From positions 95,134,587-95,198,586 of the forward strand of contig CM043966.1 of NCBI GenBank assembly GCA_014529385.2: a DNA stretch of 64,000 bases, read 5' to 3'. The notes beneath the pieces are model-generated. The model made no database searches. It was given only the letters and a program-made list of their open reading frames with translations, and was not told where the DNA came from. The DNA is from Adiantum capillus-veneris. Lineage: Eukaryota > Streptophyta > Polypodiopsida > Polypodiales > Pteridaceae. This document shows positions 48,818 through 60,598 of the stretch, piece after piece (the first letter of the stretch is position 1; each line of letters opens with the position of its first letter). The position numbers and the translations under genes are program-made.

Positions 48818-49932
48818 ATGGATCAGGGCACAGCTAGCTGCTCTGGGATCAAGGATGCTGCTGCTGCTAATGATGAATCACTACAGCTGCCCTCGATTTT
48901 CCTCAGTCGGCAGAAGGCTGGGTTTGTGACACACCTCTACCATGCCCTCCGCCACGCCAACCACCGCCCCTTCTTCGACAAAGACCCCATCGATTCGCTG
49001 CGCCCGGGCCTCGACTACCCCTCCCGCATCTTCCAAGCTTGCAGGGCTTCCAAGATGGGTGTCATCGTCCTGTCGGAAGACTATGTGACGAGCCTTTGGC
49101 CCATGCTGGAACTCCAGCACCTCTTCCTCCCCTGCAGCCCCGACGTCCGCCTTATCTACCCCCTTTTCTACGAGCTTCAACCCTCGGATCTTGCAATTCC
49201 TGCAAATCTGTTGCGCTGGGAGGAATGCTGGGCAAAACAGGCTGCAAAATGGCAAAGCAGAATGTTGGAACTGCAGGCATTCATGTCCTCTAGTGGGTGC
49301 GACATTCAAATTAACTTGGATGTGAGCTCCTGGTCGGAAATGTTGAAGAAGCTCCAATACAGAAGTGGGGAAGTGCACTTCATCAATGTGAGAACCCGTT
49401 ATCAGAGTGACCATGACTATATCCAAGCAGTCGACTCCAATATCTGCGTCTCGCTCCCTCCACCAGTTACGAAGTTCTCACTCGGTGATGGCATAAAAGG
49501 GACACAACGCATAGCGAAGGTACTTTCTTTCTTCTTTACTTATAGTGGTGAAACTATTGTTTTTCTTGAATATGGATCAAAGCTGCTTTACCTTCGATGC
49601 GGTACTCAATGATGTTGGGAATGAGCACAGGAGATTGCTGAAGCTTTTAAGCAGGAAGAGAGCTTGGGAGCTGATGGAGTGAGAGTAATGGGGGTGCATG
49701 GCATTGGAGGCTCCGGAAAGTCGACACTCTGTAAGATGATGGCCAATTTTTTGAGTGACGAATTTTGCGGTAGATGTTTCTACATTGAGTTTCCGAGCAA
49801 CAACAATGAAGTTCAGAGTCTTCTAGAAAATATCAAGACCATTCTTCGACAACGAGCTTTTGTGGGTGCTTCCTCCACACATGATGTCTCTGATCTTGAT
49901 GAGGTACCGAAACTTCATAGTCATGAAGAATT

Positions 49933-49999
<67 letters not shown>

Positions 50000-52344
50000 C
50001 TTGGGCAGTGATTAGTTCTGATCAGTTTTTGCTTAGAGGATTCTGCAGGCAATGGGTCTCCTAGAGGCAGAGCTAAGGAGAGAGAAACTATTTCTGCCAT
50101 AGACAACGTTTGGGGCGATTTGTCATCCGAGCTACAAATTGGTTTGGAGTATGCCAAAAGGATAGTGCAGATGAAGTTCATGGCAGGAAGCAAGATACTG
50201 GTGACAAGTAGAAGCAGGAAGGTATTGACATCGGTGCTTCAAAGCCGATATGGGATAATGCATATTCCGAGCCTCACGGAAGCAGAAGCTGTGGAGGCGC
50301 TAAAATCCTACTGCGGTTTCTCCTGTTTCATCCCCGAGGAGCACCTGCAAAGCCTTGCTCATTCCTGCTTTTTTCAAGGGCAATGCCATCCTCTTTATTT
50401 GAAGCTCAAGGGAGCTGAGCTTGAGATAAGAGGTAGGGCTTCATTCAATGGTCACAAATGGAAAGAAACCATTTCTAGTATGGTAAGCAATGGAGGCAAT
50501 CATGGTGATAGTAGTGGAAAGGCTGCAGTTTTGCGTGCTGTTGAGAAGAGCTTGGATGTATTGCCTTCCCATCTTCAAGACTTCTTTATTAACTTGGTTT
50601 CATGGGAACATGTCTTTAAGAATAAACGGTATTCGGATGGACATCACTTGGACTATTTGCGCTTTCACTGCAACGATGGCACAGAGGATGCGATGTTTAA
50701 TGTACTGGAGACTGGCGCATTTTTATAGCTAACAAGGTCTTGTTGTGCACAGTTTCATGTTACTGGAGAAATGAATGAGGTAGTACTCATAGATTACTGT
50801 GTGGTTTGACAATGTGTTCAGGTACTTGAACTGGAGTATCATGGTCTTGTGGAGGTCGGATTAGATGCAACTGACTCATTGAAGTTAGATCGCCTTGTGA
50901 TTCATGACTTGCTCAGGGATGTAGCCATGCGAAGATTAAAGTCCATTCCAGAGGTCAATGCTTTGGCAAACCATGTAGTTGCAAGTGATAATTTGTCAGG
51001 ATTCTCATCCTTTGAATTGGCCTCCAAGAAGAATGTCACTGGAAGGGATATAGAAGTGAGCACACTGAGCACTTTATTTGGGAGCAGAAAAGCTTTTGGA
51101 TCTAATTGGTTAGGTACTTTGGGAACTTGCTTCCGTACTCCAGTTCAAGTTCAAATTCAAGTATTACGAGTCGCGGAGACGGCCGTTTGCAGTGCATTCT
51201 ACTCTTAGCAGTTGAACTCGATCAGGAGCCTTAACTTTGGAGGGGGATGTATGGAGGCTCTTCGTGCGTTGAGTCTTTCGCACATCGACGAGATCAGAGA
51301 GATCAATGGCTCAGAGGGCGTCCCAAACCTCATGCGGCTGGATCTCAGACATCTTGATCTCAGACATCTGGGCTGCATTTTATAGGATGCTGGAATCTGG
51401 AAGTGCATGCAGTTGTGGGTGCAGCTACAGATGTCCACAAGTGGAGTAGGAGCCTTGTGAAAGTCGGCGATTGCTTACCAAAGCTGCAGGTCCTCAAAAT
51501 TGATGATAATGAGCATCTGGTGGAAGTGGCAGCTGGGCTTATAATATTGTTGTCCGACACATTCCCCATCTTGAAAAGATTGAAATTGAGGTCATGCAGG
51601 AAGCTGGAGAGGTTCCCAGACCTGATCAAGCTAGGTAGCTTAAGGACCCTAGATTTGTCGTATTGCAGCAAGCTGAGGAGCATGGAGGGGAGCATGTGTT
51701 CTCTCACAGGTTTGCAGGAGCTTGATTTGGTTTTGTGTGATGAACTGGAGATCATTAATCTAGATCTAAGTAATTCGGCGAATTTGAGGGTGCTGAGGAT
51801 GGATGGATGTATGCCTGTGAGAGAGATCAGACTCAGTATGACAGCTGCCTGCGTTCACCTCCAACACCTCAGCTTCCATATGGGAGGTCTGCTGGCCGAA
51901 TCAAGTAAAAGTAGCACCAGTGTTCCTTCGCTGCTTCGGGGTGCAGTAGTCTTGTGTGATAATGACTATATTACACAGCCTAATTGTGGGAGCAGTGTTA
52001 ATCTAATGAATCCGTTTGTCAACCTACGGTCTCTCGACGTAAAAGGCTGCAGGTGGCATATTTACTGGTTAGATGTAAGCGGTCTACCGAGTTTGCAAGA
52101 ACTGCAGTTGGCGTCTTTTGAGTCCCTGCAGAAGCTTACGTTGGCCCCAGATTCTCTGGTCAACCTCAGATACTTGAATGTCCAAGATTGTCGCAATTTG
52201 GAAGAGATCAGCGGTCTTGGAGCAGGGCACAGGAGCCTCCGCAATATCCGCATCTCCAAGTGTCCCACGCTGGTAAAACATATAGCTAGTGCTCGACCTT
52301 TATATTATAGTGATAGTGATAGTGAAGAAACAGGTTCTTTATGA
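48818..52344 (+). CDS. TIR-NBS-LRR immune receptor (possibly damaged)
   Basis: A plant intracellular NLR of the TNL class. Exon 1 (48818-49519, 234 codons) is a TIR domain (LPSIFLSRQKAGF, PFFDKD, VIVLSEDYVTSLW); Glu98 in WPMLEL aligns with the catalytic Glu of plant TIR NADases. Intron 1 (49520-49630, GT-AG, phase 0) leads to the NB domain with P-loop GIGGSGKST (49700-49726). An intron with a GA tract follows, then kinase-2 AIDNVWGD, RNBS-B SKILVTSRS and CHPLYLKLKG. Intron 3 (50702-50821, phase 0) joins MFN to VLELEYHGLVEV; the MHD motif reads IHD (50904-50912). LRRs run 51250-52344. A stop at 51206 and a frame break with a stop at 51383-51385 are not explained by obvious splice sites, so the gene could be damaged or have further introns. 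A last small exon may exist at 52369-52478. Confidence 0.8.
49935..49998. repeat. (GA)n tract inside the NB region
   Basis: About 31 GA units between P-loop and kinase-2. A donor-like GTACCG at 49904 (phase 0) and an in-frame AG at 50077 would place it in an intron. If it were exonic, it would add an Arg-Glu repeat to the NB domain and reach a stop soon after. Confidence 0.9.
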
Positions 52345-52368
52345 AGATGATTGTGTTTGACGTGTGCA

Positions 52369-52478
52369 GGTAAGAATTCTGGGTATGCATGACCTCCGCG
52401 GCTTGTCCAGCCTGTCGCTGAAAGGGGTACAGGGGCAATTTTTTAGGGAATGGATCGAGCGCAGATGGCGATCCTGAC
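52369..52478 (+). other. possible last TNL exon
   Basis: After a GTGTGCAG acceptor-like site, the frame reads VRILGMHDLRGLSSLSLKG and REWIERRWRS to a stop at 52476-52478. This is consistent with a short C-terminal exon after the LRRs, joined from a donor near 52334. Nothing else supports it. Confidence 0.3.
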
Positions 52479-53007
52479 GTAGAGTATTTAGCTGTGGATA
52501 GTATGTGCCAACGATTTCAAAAAAAGAAAGAAAGTGGAGAATCAACAATATCGATTCTGCATTGGCAGTGTGAGAAAACAAAAATGAAGGGTGCATCATG
52601 CGAGCAAGGTGACACTTGCGATGCTAGGATCGACATGAGAGATGCAGACCAGCGTGCAGAAAACGGGCGGCGGGGGGCAGTCCAGGTGGCGCAGAGCAGG
52701 TAGTGGTGCCTTGGCAGAGAAGCATACACGTCGCAGCCTTTCTCTCGCGTCGTTGCAGGCTTATGAAAAAAATTATATTGGCAAAACTAATGCCACAGCA
52801 TCCAGCTGCTAGAGGCGATCTGGCTTAGGTCAAATGCCTCTGCGGTCATCAGGCGCGAGTTGGAGTCCGTCGCCTGTATCGAAACGGAGTTAACATTTTA
52901 ACTGGTGGTCCTTCTATAGGATTATTTGTAGTAGTATGTCTCGCTGCTAGTAGAGGAATCTTCATAGATTCATATGAATAAAGTAATGAACCTACCAGAA
53001 TTTAGCT

Positions 53008-53403
53008 GTGGATAGTACATCATCATCATCAGAAGCTTATAATTATATTATAACTTCGACCAGCCTCGGCGATTGCCCAATATTCCCTCCATCCTTGCAT
53101 TCTCTCCGTTTGAGCAGCTGCGATTTGCTGCAAGAGTTGCTAACTAGCAGGTGTATGGCAGCGCTTGCATCCTTGCAGGAGCTTGACATTTGGTGTTGCA
53201 CTGCATTGACAGACGTGTCCGCCGTGGCAGCGCTGACATCCTTGCAGGAGCTTGACATTCGGGATTGCACTGCCTTGACAGACGTGTCCGCCGTGGCAGC
53301 CCTGATCACATCCTTGAGGACGCTACACGTGAAAAGTTGCACGGCCTTGAGGTTTTTAAATTTGAAGCATCTGCCATGCCTCGAGGTTTTTAAATTTGAA
53401 TGA
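53008..53403 (+). pseudogene. LRR fragment related to the TNL gene
   Basis: A 131-codon open frame of leucine-rich repeats: LHSLRLSSCDLLQELL, then two nearly identical 23-residue units (ASLQELDIWCCTALTDVSAV and TSLQELDIRDCTALTDVSAV), a third diverged unit, and a final segment LKHLPCLEVFKFE. There is no TIR or NB domain nearby on the same strand. It lies 660 bp after the TNL LRR. A short stretch, TTTAGCTGTGGATAGTA, occurs both at about 52487 and 53001, just before it. It may be the last exon of the TNL gene or a relic of a second receptor. Confidence 0.65.
53158..53295 (+). repeat. 69-bp tandem repeat encoding LRR units
   Basis: Two 69-bp units (53158-53226 and 53227-53295) with only a few differences, each encoding one 23-residue LRR. 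A partial third unit begins at 53296. Confidence 0.9.
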
Positions 53404-53754
53404 GACGTGGATTCTCTACATCTTTGGTTCTTTTCATGGTGTGAGTAATTTTCCCATCTTTTCCATATTATTATTGTGATGAAGTGTCACTTTAGTAATT
53501 AGCTGCAATGGACATGTTCCATACTACATTTTGTTATGTTTTAGAGCCGCTTTGGAATTTATATTAGGAGCTTCATGAAATGGTGGTTCTGCTATTGTCA
53601 CACTCACCTTTCCGCGCCCTTCTCTGGGTCCTTGGATGTAAACTTTGTCTAATTTCATGTAAGGGGAGAGGGTGAGTAATGTTATGACCTCACGATTAAT
53701 GGACTTTTTACATAAAGAATTGCTAGTAATGTATTTCCTTTACTATTAGGTTTT

Positions 53755-54676
53755 CAAATGGAGTTGCTTACAACGGAAACTCTAAAATTTAATTGTAGTC
53801 GCTTATGTCATGTTTAATAAGCATATGTTTTGCCTTGCCCTTGGAGCTTATCTACTTCATTTCATAATTTGTCCAAGTGAAGGATTTGCCTTGCGTTTTC
53901 AAATTTCGCTATAAAAACCGGCAACACCAAGAAATACTTAGAGTTCTTCTAAATTCTTAGGATGTGGCCACTTAAGGATAGAGTCCACTTTGCATGTATC
54001 CATTTGTATTCCGGTAGCAGAAATAATATGGCAAAGATATTGAATTTTTGTCTCCAAAAAGTCACATTTACTCTCCTTAGCATAGAGATGATGCTCTCGT
54101 AATAGTTGAAATACTAAACAAAGATGCTCTAAATGCTCTTCCACAGTAGTACTATAAATGAGAATGTCATAGAGAAAAACAATGAGAAACTTACCCAAAT
54201 AAGGTCGTAGCACACTATCCATGAGCGTCATGAAAGTGGTAAGAGCACTGGTAAAACCAAATGGCATAACCTAGAACTCGTAGTGCACTGCACGGGTTTA
54301 AGCGGTCCAATTTGTGGTTGAGTTTAGTTTTTGATAGGACTGCTACGATTACGATTGCATAAAATCTCGTGTGTGGACTTCGCAACCATGGATCCCCTCA
54401 CCACCGCGCGTTCAATTTTGTGTGTTACTTAGTCATGATGGTTGCCTACAACTAAAACTCTAAAATTTAATTGTAGTCTCTTATGTCACGTTTATTTAAA
54501 GACCTAGCATAGCCTACATAGAAACATTCAAATTGACCATATTTTACTTAGGTTTTCAAAAGGAGTTGCATACAATGAAAACTCTATAATTTAATTGTAG
54601 CCTCTTATGTCACGTTTAATAAGCATAGGTTTTACCCTGCCCTGAGCTTATCTACTTCATTTCATAATTTGTCCAA
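53755..54676. repeat. three-copy dispersed repeat
   Basis: Similar stretches at 53755-53885, 54432-54496 and 54549-54676, sharing ACTCTAxAATTTAATTGTAG and CTTATGTCAxGTTTA. The first and third also share TAAGCATA and the following 60 bp up to TAATTTGTCCA. The first two flank a gypsy RT fragment. Confidence 0.8.
53895..54290 (-). pseudogene. gypsy reverse transcriptase fragment
   Basis: The minus strand reads VMPFGFTSALTTFMTLMD, FLIVFLYDILIYS, EEHLEHLCLVFQLLREHHLYAK and IQYLCHIISATGIQMD, the middle third of a gypsy RT. The catalytic box has LYD where LDD or YxDD is expected. Nothing of the rest of the element is recognised beside it. Confidence 0.85.
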
Positions 54677-54699
54677 CTTTTTAGATCCAATGGTGATAG

Positions 54700-55638
54700 T
54701 GCGTATTTGTGCTTATTCTATTGGCTCTATTGGTTCTACTTTTACTTTCCATTACATAGAATCTTCCCAAGATGCTTTAGCATCTCCATTCAACTCACAA
54801 TTTAAAATCAATGCTAATGGGTAGGATTTGATCTTAGCACGTAGGAGAACAAAGGCTCAACCTTAACCACTAGGCTACAAGCTTACGGTACCCTTGGAGG
54901 TGTCCTTAAGCACTAAAAAAAAAAAATAAACCCCCACCCCCACCTACCCTACCCTACCCCCACCCTTCCCTTTTCCTTTCTTTCCCCCCCCTAAACTAAT
55001 TAATGGTTTCTCAAAAAGTCGTTTTGGGGACCTACTCAAGGCTTGAATCTTTGTGGATCGTTACCGATAAATTTATTGGCTAATGCACTTCAACTTAGAG
55101 TTTTGTTTACGATTTACCTTTGACATGTGATTTATCTGTGCCATTTAATACATAATTCTTTTAAAATAAGGCATGCTAACTTAATACTCATATGCATACA
55201 ATACTTTGGGTCACAACCTAGTATTTGGGGAATCTTGAGAGATCTCCCAAAATTCTCCCACTCCAGCTTTTGCGTATGCTCGTTTGCCACCACAGCTCTC
55301 TCATGTGGAAGGAGGTCAAGCAGCACCAATGGTGCAAGACCTATGTCATCATCACCTCGCAAGGTCAAACCCTGGCAACTCGCTCGCCCCCCTCTCGTCG
55401 TCGGTCGCCTCCACTACGCTCACCTTGCGACATACATGCCACAACAGCCTCGACCTGCACCTCACCCCTCGCTTGCTCTATTGCACCTGTTGTCACCCTT
55501 CCCCTCTATTGCACCTGTTGTAATGACCAACTAGATGTTGCCCTCAACAAGGCAATGCTCAACCTTTGCATTGGTCGAACATAGTTGACCTCTGCATTGT
55601 CTCTCATCTAGGGTAAGCAGCTGACGATCCCTCCCTCC

Positions 55639-55640
<2 letters not shown>
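54700..55640. other. no gene recognised; tRNA-like scrap
   Basis: About 900 bp of mixed low-complexity DNA. At 54822-54890 a stretch with GGATTTGATCTTAGCACG and CTTAACCACTAGGCTACAAG resembles the 3' half of a tRNA in reverse, but it does not form a tRNA. The overlapping plus-strand frames at 55127-55584 show no domain. Confidence 0.35.
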
Positions 55641-55642
<2 letters not shown>

Positions 55643-55678
<36 letters not shown>

Positions 55679-55725
55679 CAGTGAGGGCCGTCTAGGCATT
55701 TGAAAGAGCTCGCAATCGGCAAGGG

Positions 55726-55764
<39 letters not shown>
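55643..55764. repeat. poly-C run and (GA)n tract
   Basis: About 35 C residues (55643-55677) and a GA tract (55732-55764). A further GA tract lies at 56366-56414. No gene between 55765 and 56600 that I can support. Confidence 0.9.
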
Positions 55765-55766
<2 letters not shown>

Positions 55767-56358
55767 GTACCTAGTACTACCTAGAAATTGGGGAGGTGCA
55801 GGGGTGCACATGAGAGAGAAAGGCAGAGAGGAGTTTTCATAGAGGAGGAAACCCCATATTTTCGCCCTTGCTCTGCCTCTTTTTGTCCTCTTTGACATGA
55901 GACCCCCTCCCCCCTCGGCAGGCCCGCCGTCTCCCCTCCTTTCTTTTACCAAAAGGGAGGAATCTCCTAGAGATTCCTCTCCTTTGAGCCTGAAACAAAA
56001 ACAGGCTGACATACTAACACTATGAAAATCTCCAAGTGTTTATCGCGCTGTTTTACCGCATTTTGTAGAGAGAAGGTGCAAATTCAAATAGAGAAACAAG
56101 AGAGAGGAGAGCGGGGGTTTTTTTTGTGTTTAAAATATTATCGTGACTATTTCTGGTATTATTATCGCGTTTATTATCGCTGTTATTACCGCGCATATTA
56201 TCGTTGCTATATCTGACAGCCAAATTTAGCGCCTAAACTTTCAAATTCTGGCTTTACTCCCCCTCCCCCCCCTCCCCTCTTTCAAATTTTCGTGTTTCCC
56301 ACCTCTCAATAAAAACTAAAGAATATTGTATATAATTTTCAAATGTAAAAAAGAAGAG

Positions 56359-56421
<63 letters not shown>

Positions 56422-56611
56422 AAGGAGACGGGGGATATAAGATTACACTTGGTTACAACTAAAATAATCATTGTCAATTGATTAACATAATTGAGCATAT
56501 TCTCAAATCTAAAGAGAGGAAGAGGGGGGAGAGAGAGATGAATGGATTACATGACCAAAAAATTTCATAACTGCAAAATATTTATGAATCATCTTCCAAA
56601 AGATCTCTACA

Positions 56612-58693
56612 TCAAGCATCATCCAATTCTAAGCCCATGGATCCTAAATCAATAAAAAGAGAAATGAAATTGTCGTTTGTGGATACATTGCCTTCATCAT
56701 CTTCAACTTCGTCATCCTCCATCTCATCATCTTCATCATCATGACAATCATCTTCGCTAAGACTTGCTGCTGCCGGACTTGATTCATCGACCTTCCTCTC
56801 CTCTGTTTCCACCTCATCCAAAGTCGGAGGTGGAAGAGGGTCAAAGATAGTCTCTACTTCATTAGTGGAAAAAATGGTTCTCCCGCGAGGTGTTACAGGA
56901 ATTACGAACCAAAATTTTGGTTGGTGGATTGCTAGAATATAGATGACCTATAAAATAGAAACTCAAAGTGAGTAACATTGGTATAACTAACACTACAAGC
57001 AAATAAGAATAAAAAAGGTACATGTCACTCACATGCTCACAATTGCACGTTAAAACTAAATTGTCATACCTCCCTGTGTGATGTGCACTAGAGTCCACCA
57101 TGTAGAGGCCATTCTCATGTCGTCTAGACACATTTGCAAACCACTTGCACTCGAAGATGAAGGTATGAAAGGTTCTAAAATTAACCTTTAGTATCCTTTC
57201 AACAGTTCTGTAGTACTTAGCTTCATCACCCTCTGTATCAAAGTTGCCCATGATGGCACAATCCATGGTGGTTCTATGCTCGTTAATGTGGCACGTACAA
57301 AAGTGACGACACTTTGACCACATAGAGTTAAAGGAAAGGCACTACAAAATAGAAAAATATATTAATATTTTAAATACATATTAAAGATAATTTCAAGAAA
57401 TAGCGTTACAATATGGTTTAGGTATATGAGTACTCTACCTTTGGTACACAGCCTCGTGCACACTCCCATTCTTTGCTGGTGATGTCTTCTCCGCGCGCTT
57501 TTGCCTCGGTCATTCTCTCATGAATCCACTTTGCATTAATGAGATCTGGGAAACATGCAAGGTGTCTAGGCACTGGGGGTGCCCTCCTTCCTCCATGTGC
57601 TTGTTTCCATGCTTCCCTCTCTAAACGCCTTGCCTTTGCCACTGTCCACAAGTCCACCCACTTGGTCATAATCTTTGCATTGAGAATGCAAAAGTTATCG
57701 GCCACTCGGGATAGATTCATACCCATGTTAAGTAGTTTCCCCTTTCCACTTGGCAAGTGTGAAGTCATCCTTGCATCTTCCTCGTCTGACCACATGCGAG
57801 GCATTGAAGGATCAACTTGTACCAAATATTCTGATATGTAAACAAATGCCTCTTGAACAATCCACCCTTCAGCCATACATGCCTCTGGTTGAGACCGTAG
57901 CCGCACAAAATCTTTGAGAGTCTTTAAAAACCTCTCTAAGAAGAACATCCATTGTGCGTGCACTACTCCACATATAGCGATCTCCTCCACCACGTGAACC
58001 AAGAGGTGAATTTGACTAAGAAGGACCGATCGAGGAAATGTGTCTTCAATGGTATACACAGTTTCTGTTGCAAGTGTTTGAACAGTAGGGATAGCATCTA
58101 TTTTGATTTCCTTGGAGCTCACAAATCTACAAGAAAACACACAAGGATACACTAAGTTCTAGTTGAAATTATTGTGTACATAAAAAAGGTGTAGTTGAGT
58201 GGAGTCTTGTGGTGTACCTTACTAGCTCTCCTAGTTTAAAAATAGCATTCCTGACTTTCTTGTCCCGACATATACACATACTCACCGGCAGAATGAACTA
58301 CAATGTAAATCAGGGAAAGGAAAAGTGAGTGATAGTCATACACATAAACTATAGATAGAATAGGGAGTATGAAGATTACCTGAAGCATCTTGTGCCAATC
58401 ATGGGACTTCAACCCATACAATTAAACGCTTCCACCTTTCTTCACTTTTGTGAAAGCTCCCTTTAGCGACCTCATGTATCCAGTTGGTGTGCGAATAGAG
58501 GGAATGGTATCCTTCACCTTGTCTAATTTTTCTTTGGCTAGCATCCATGGTGCTTTAGGAAGCACAATCTTTCCATTTGGGGCACGCCATGGAGTAGCAA
58601 AGGCGGGGAGACATTTTAAAAGCCTCAAATTCTCCCTCGCACCCAAAGAGTCCTTCTTACCAATAATGTGGTCCCATAGTGTTTGGGCTACAT
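56612..58693 (-). pseudogene. CACTA (En/Spm) transposase, 5' truncated
   Basis: The 3' half of a plant CACTA transposase gene, TNP2-like. Read from 58693: NVAQTLWDHIIGKKDSLGAR and LRLLKCLP (58690-58600), then GLKSHDWHKMLQV (about 58415-58380). After a probable intron comes a DUF4218 domain (58070-57850: SQIHLLVHVVEEI, HAQWMFFLERFLKTLK, CMAEGWIVQEAF). 57418-57840 carries the following linker. A DUF4216-type piece follows (57323-56862: YYRTVERILKVNF, TFIFECKWF). The end is an acidic tail (56821-56612). The frame changes between these pieces can be introns. The gene is cut off at 58693 by gypsy family A sequence, so the catalytic N-terminal half is missing. Confidence 0.85.
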
Positions 58694-58902
58694 TCTACTT
58701 GGGAGGAGGAAATGGACTAAAGAGCAGACATGCTTGCGGCAGCTATGTCTCCCAAGCACCAAATGGATTAGCCATCCACCTTGGAATGATGTCGTAGGGT
58801 AAAAAGGGATCCTCTACCCGCTAAGACAAATTGACTAATGACTATGACTTTATCTCTTTTACCTCATAGTCGAGGACGACTATGATTTCAAGAGAGAGGT
58901 AA
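58693..58902 (+). repeat. family A 3' internal end with polypurine tract
   Basis: 210 bp matching 32157-32360 (minus strand) and 890-1067, ending in the family A polypurine tract (TTTCAAGAGAGAGGTAA) directly before the LTR. In a normal element this sequence precedes the 3' LTR, yet here the LTR is followed by a primer-binding site and gag. Confidence 0.85.
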
Positions 58903-60597
58903 TGTCATCAAATATCTAATATCTAACCAACCCAAATGATTTTCTCATATTAAATTGATCACTTAATATGGGATAATAAACGGGAACAAGGGTTAGAATA
59001 TAGACATGTGCTTACGGATCTATCTCAACACGGGGCCAATGGTAAAGGGGCCCAAATGAGAGATGGTCTGTCAAAGAGCAAGGTTAACTAATGAAGCTTA
59101 AAAGACCTTAGGGTTAGCTTCATTAAAGACCTCCAATGGTTAGTGTTAAAAGTCCTTTGACCTTAAGCAAGCTAGGGCTGAGCTTGAGGTGGGAACTGGA
59201 CCTAAACTTAAGCAAGCTAGGGCTGTACTTGAGGTGGGAACCTTAAGCAAGCTAGGGTTGTGCTTGAGGTGGGAACCTTAAGCAAGCTAGGGTTGTGCTT
59301 GAGGTGGGAACTCGACCTAAACTTAAGCAAGCTAGGGCTATGCTTGATGTGGGAACCCGACCTAATCTTAAGAAATCTAAGGCTGTGCTTGAGGTGGGAA
59401 CCCCACCTAAGGTGCTTGTCATGCTTGATGACTAAGGTACTTGAGGTATTTGTCACATTTAATGAGGAAGTTGCTTGAGAAGCTTCCTATGCATGGGGGG
59501 TAAGATGCTTGAGTAAAAAAGAGAACCTACTCACTTAATGAGGAAGTTGCTTGAGAAACTTCCTATGCATAAAAATCTCAAAGTTAGGGAAATTCGAAAA
59601 GAGTACATGGGACACATGTCATACTCTCACTAAGCTTAACCACATGGGATCTTGAATGCTATTGGTTGGGCTAAAGAGGGGTCCAATGAGCTTTCACTTC
59701 CACCTAACAAATATCTAGATATTTTCAAGCTCTCTCTCTCTCTAAGGGGTAAGGAGGACACTTGTCAAAACAATACCCATATGCTTGACTGCATGTGGCA
59801 TGTGATTGGCTAAGGGGAGAGGGGTCCAATGAGCTTGCAATATGAACAAATTTCGCCCAAAGCAAGCTAGGGGGGTATACACCATCACACACACTCATTG
59901 GCAAGACTATTCTCACTTGGTGAAAGTTGAGGAACACCACCTCCTTCTCCAAGCTTGTGAGAGTGAAAGCCTACACCAACACTCTTGGCTATGGAATGCA
60001 AATCCAACCAAGAGTCATGCTTCAATGCTTAAGCTTGCCATCTTCTCCATCTCCATTACTATGCTATTATGTATGCTAGCAAGAAGAGTAATGATATGTG
60101 AGGAACTACTTCTTTCTTCTATGGAATGTTTCTTCTTCCTCTTCCCTATCCTCATTCCCCGCTAGCTCTCTCCACCTTCGAAGGTGTTTGAGGCCTTGGG
60201 ACTGAGGCTTGGGATAGTTAATGCTTTCTTCAAGTTTATGTTATGTTATGTTTGTGATGCATGAAGCTTTCCATCTTCATTGCATCACCAAGGTCACAAG
60301 GAACACAAAGATTGTATTGTACCAAGTCTCGCTTGATGGGAGAAACTATAATACAAATGCCTATTGGAGGGGGGACCGGCTCCATATGAATCCGGTCCTC
60401 AACTATTGTCATGTTCTCTAAACTCTCTCTCTCTCTCTTGCAAAAGTATTGTTCATGCCAAGTTAACTAAGTACCATGTTTATGTTGCTACCATCAATTA
60501 AGTTCACCCGCTATGCTCACAAAGTAATCTCTTAAAAGTGCTTCACCTACTTTCCTAATTCCGCTACTCTCAAAGTTCATAGGCCATTTCCATTACA
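58903..60597 (+). repeat. LTR of gypsy A4
   Basis: 1695 bp, TGTCAT...CCATTACA. It contains a 40-60 bp tandem array based on AGCAAGCTAGGGCTGxxCTTGAGGTGGGAAC (about 59165-59405, five or six units), which is not repeated in the other family A LTRs. Confidence 0.93.
59165..59405 (+). repeat. minisatellite within the A4 LTR
   Basis: Five to six units of about 35-55 bp, each with CTTAAGCAAGCTAGGG and CTTGAGGTGGGAACC. Copy A1 has a single related segment at about 1325-1390. Confidence 0.85.
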
Positions 60598-60598
60598 T

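Noticed and set aside
54822-54890. Possible tRNA gene
   Set aside because: Only one half looks tRNA-like; no acceptor stem pairing or anticodon loop can be drawn.
56022-56216. Small Tyr-rich plus-strand frame
   Set aside because: It comes from an ATTATCGC-type low-complexity stretch and has no recognisable domain.
59165-59405. CRISPR-like array
   Set aside because: Units and intervals are both repeated and irregular, in a plant LTR; it is a minisatellite.
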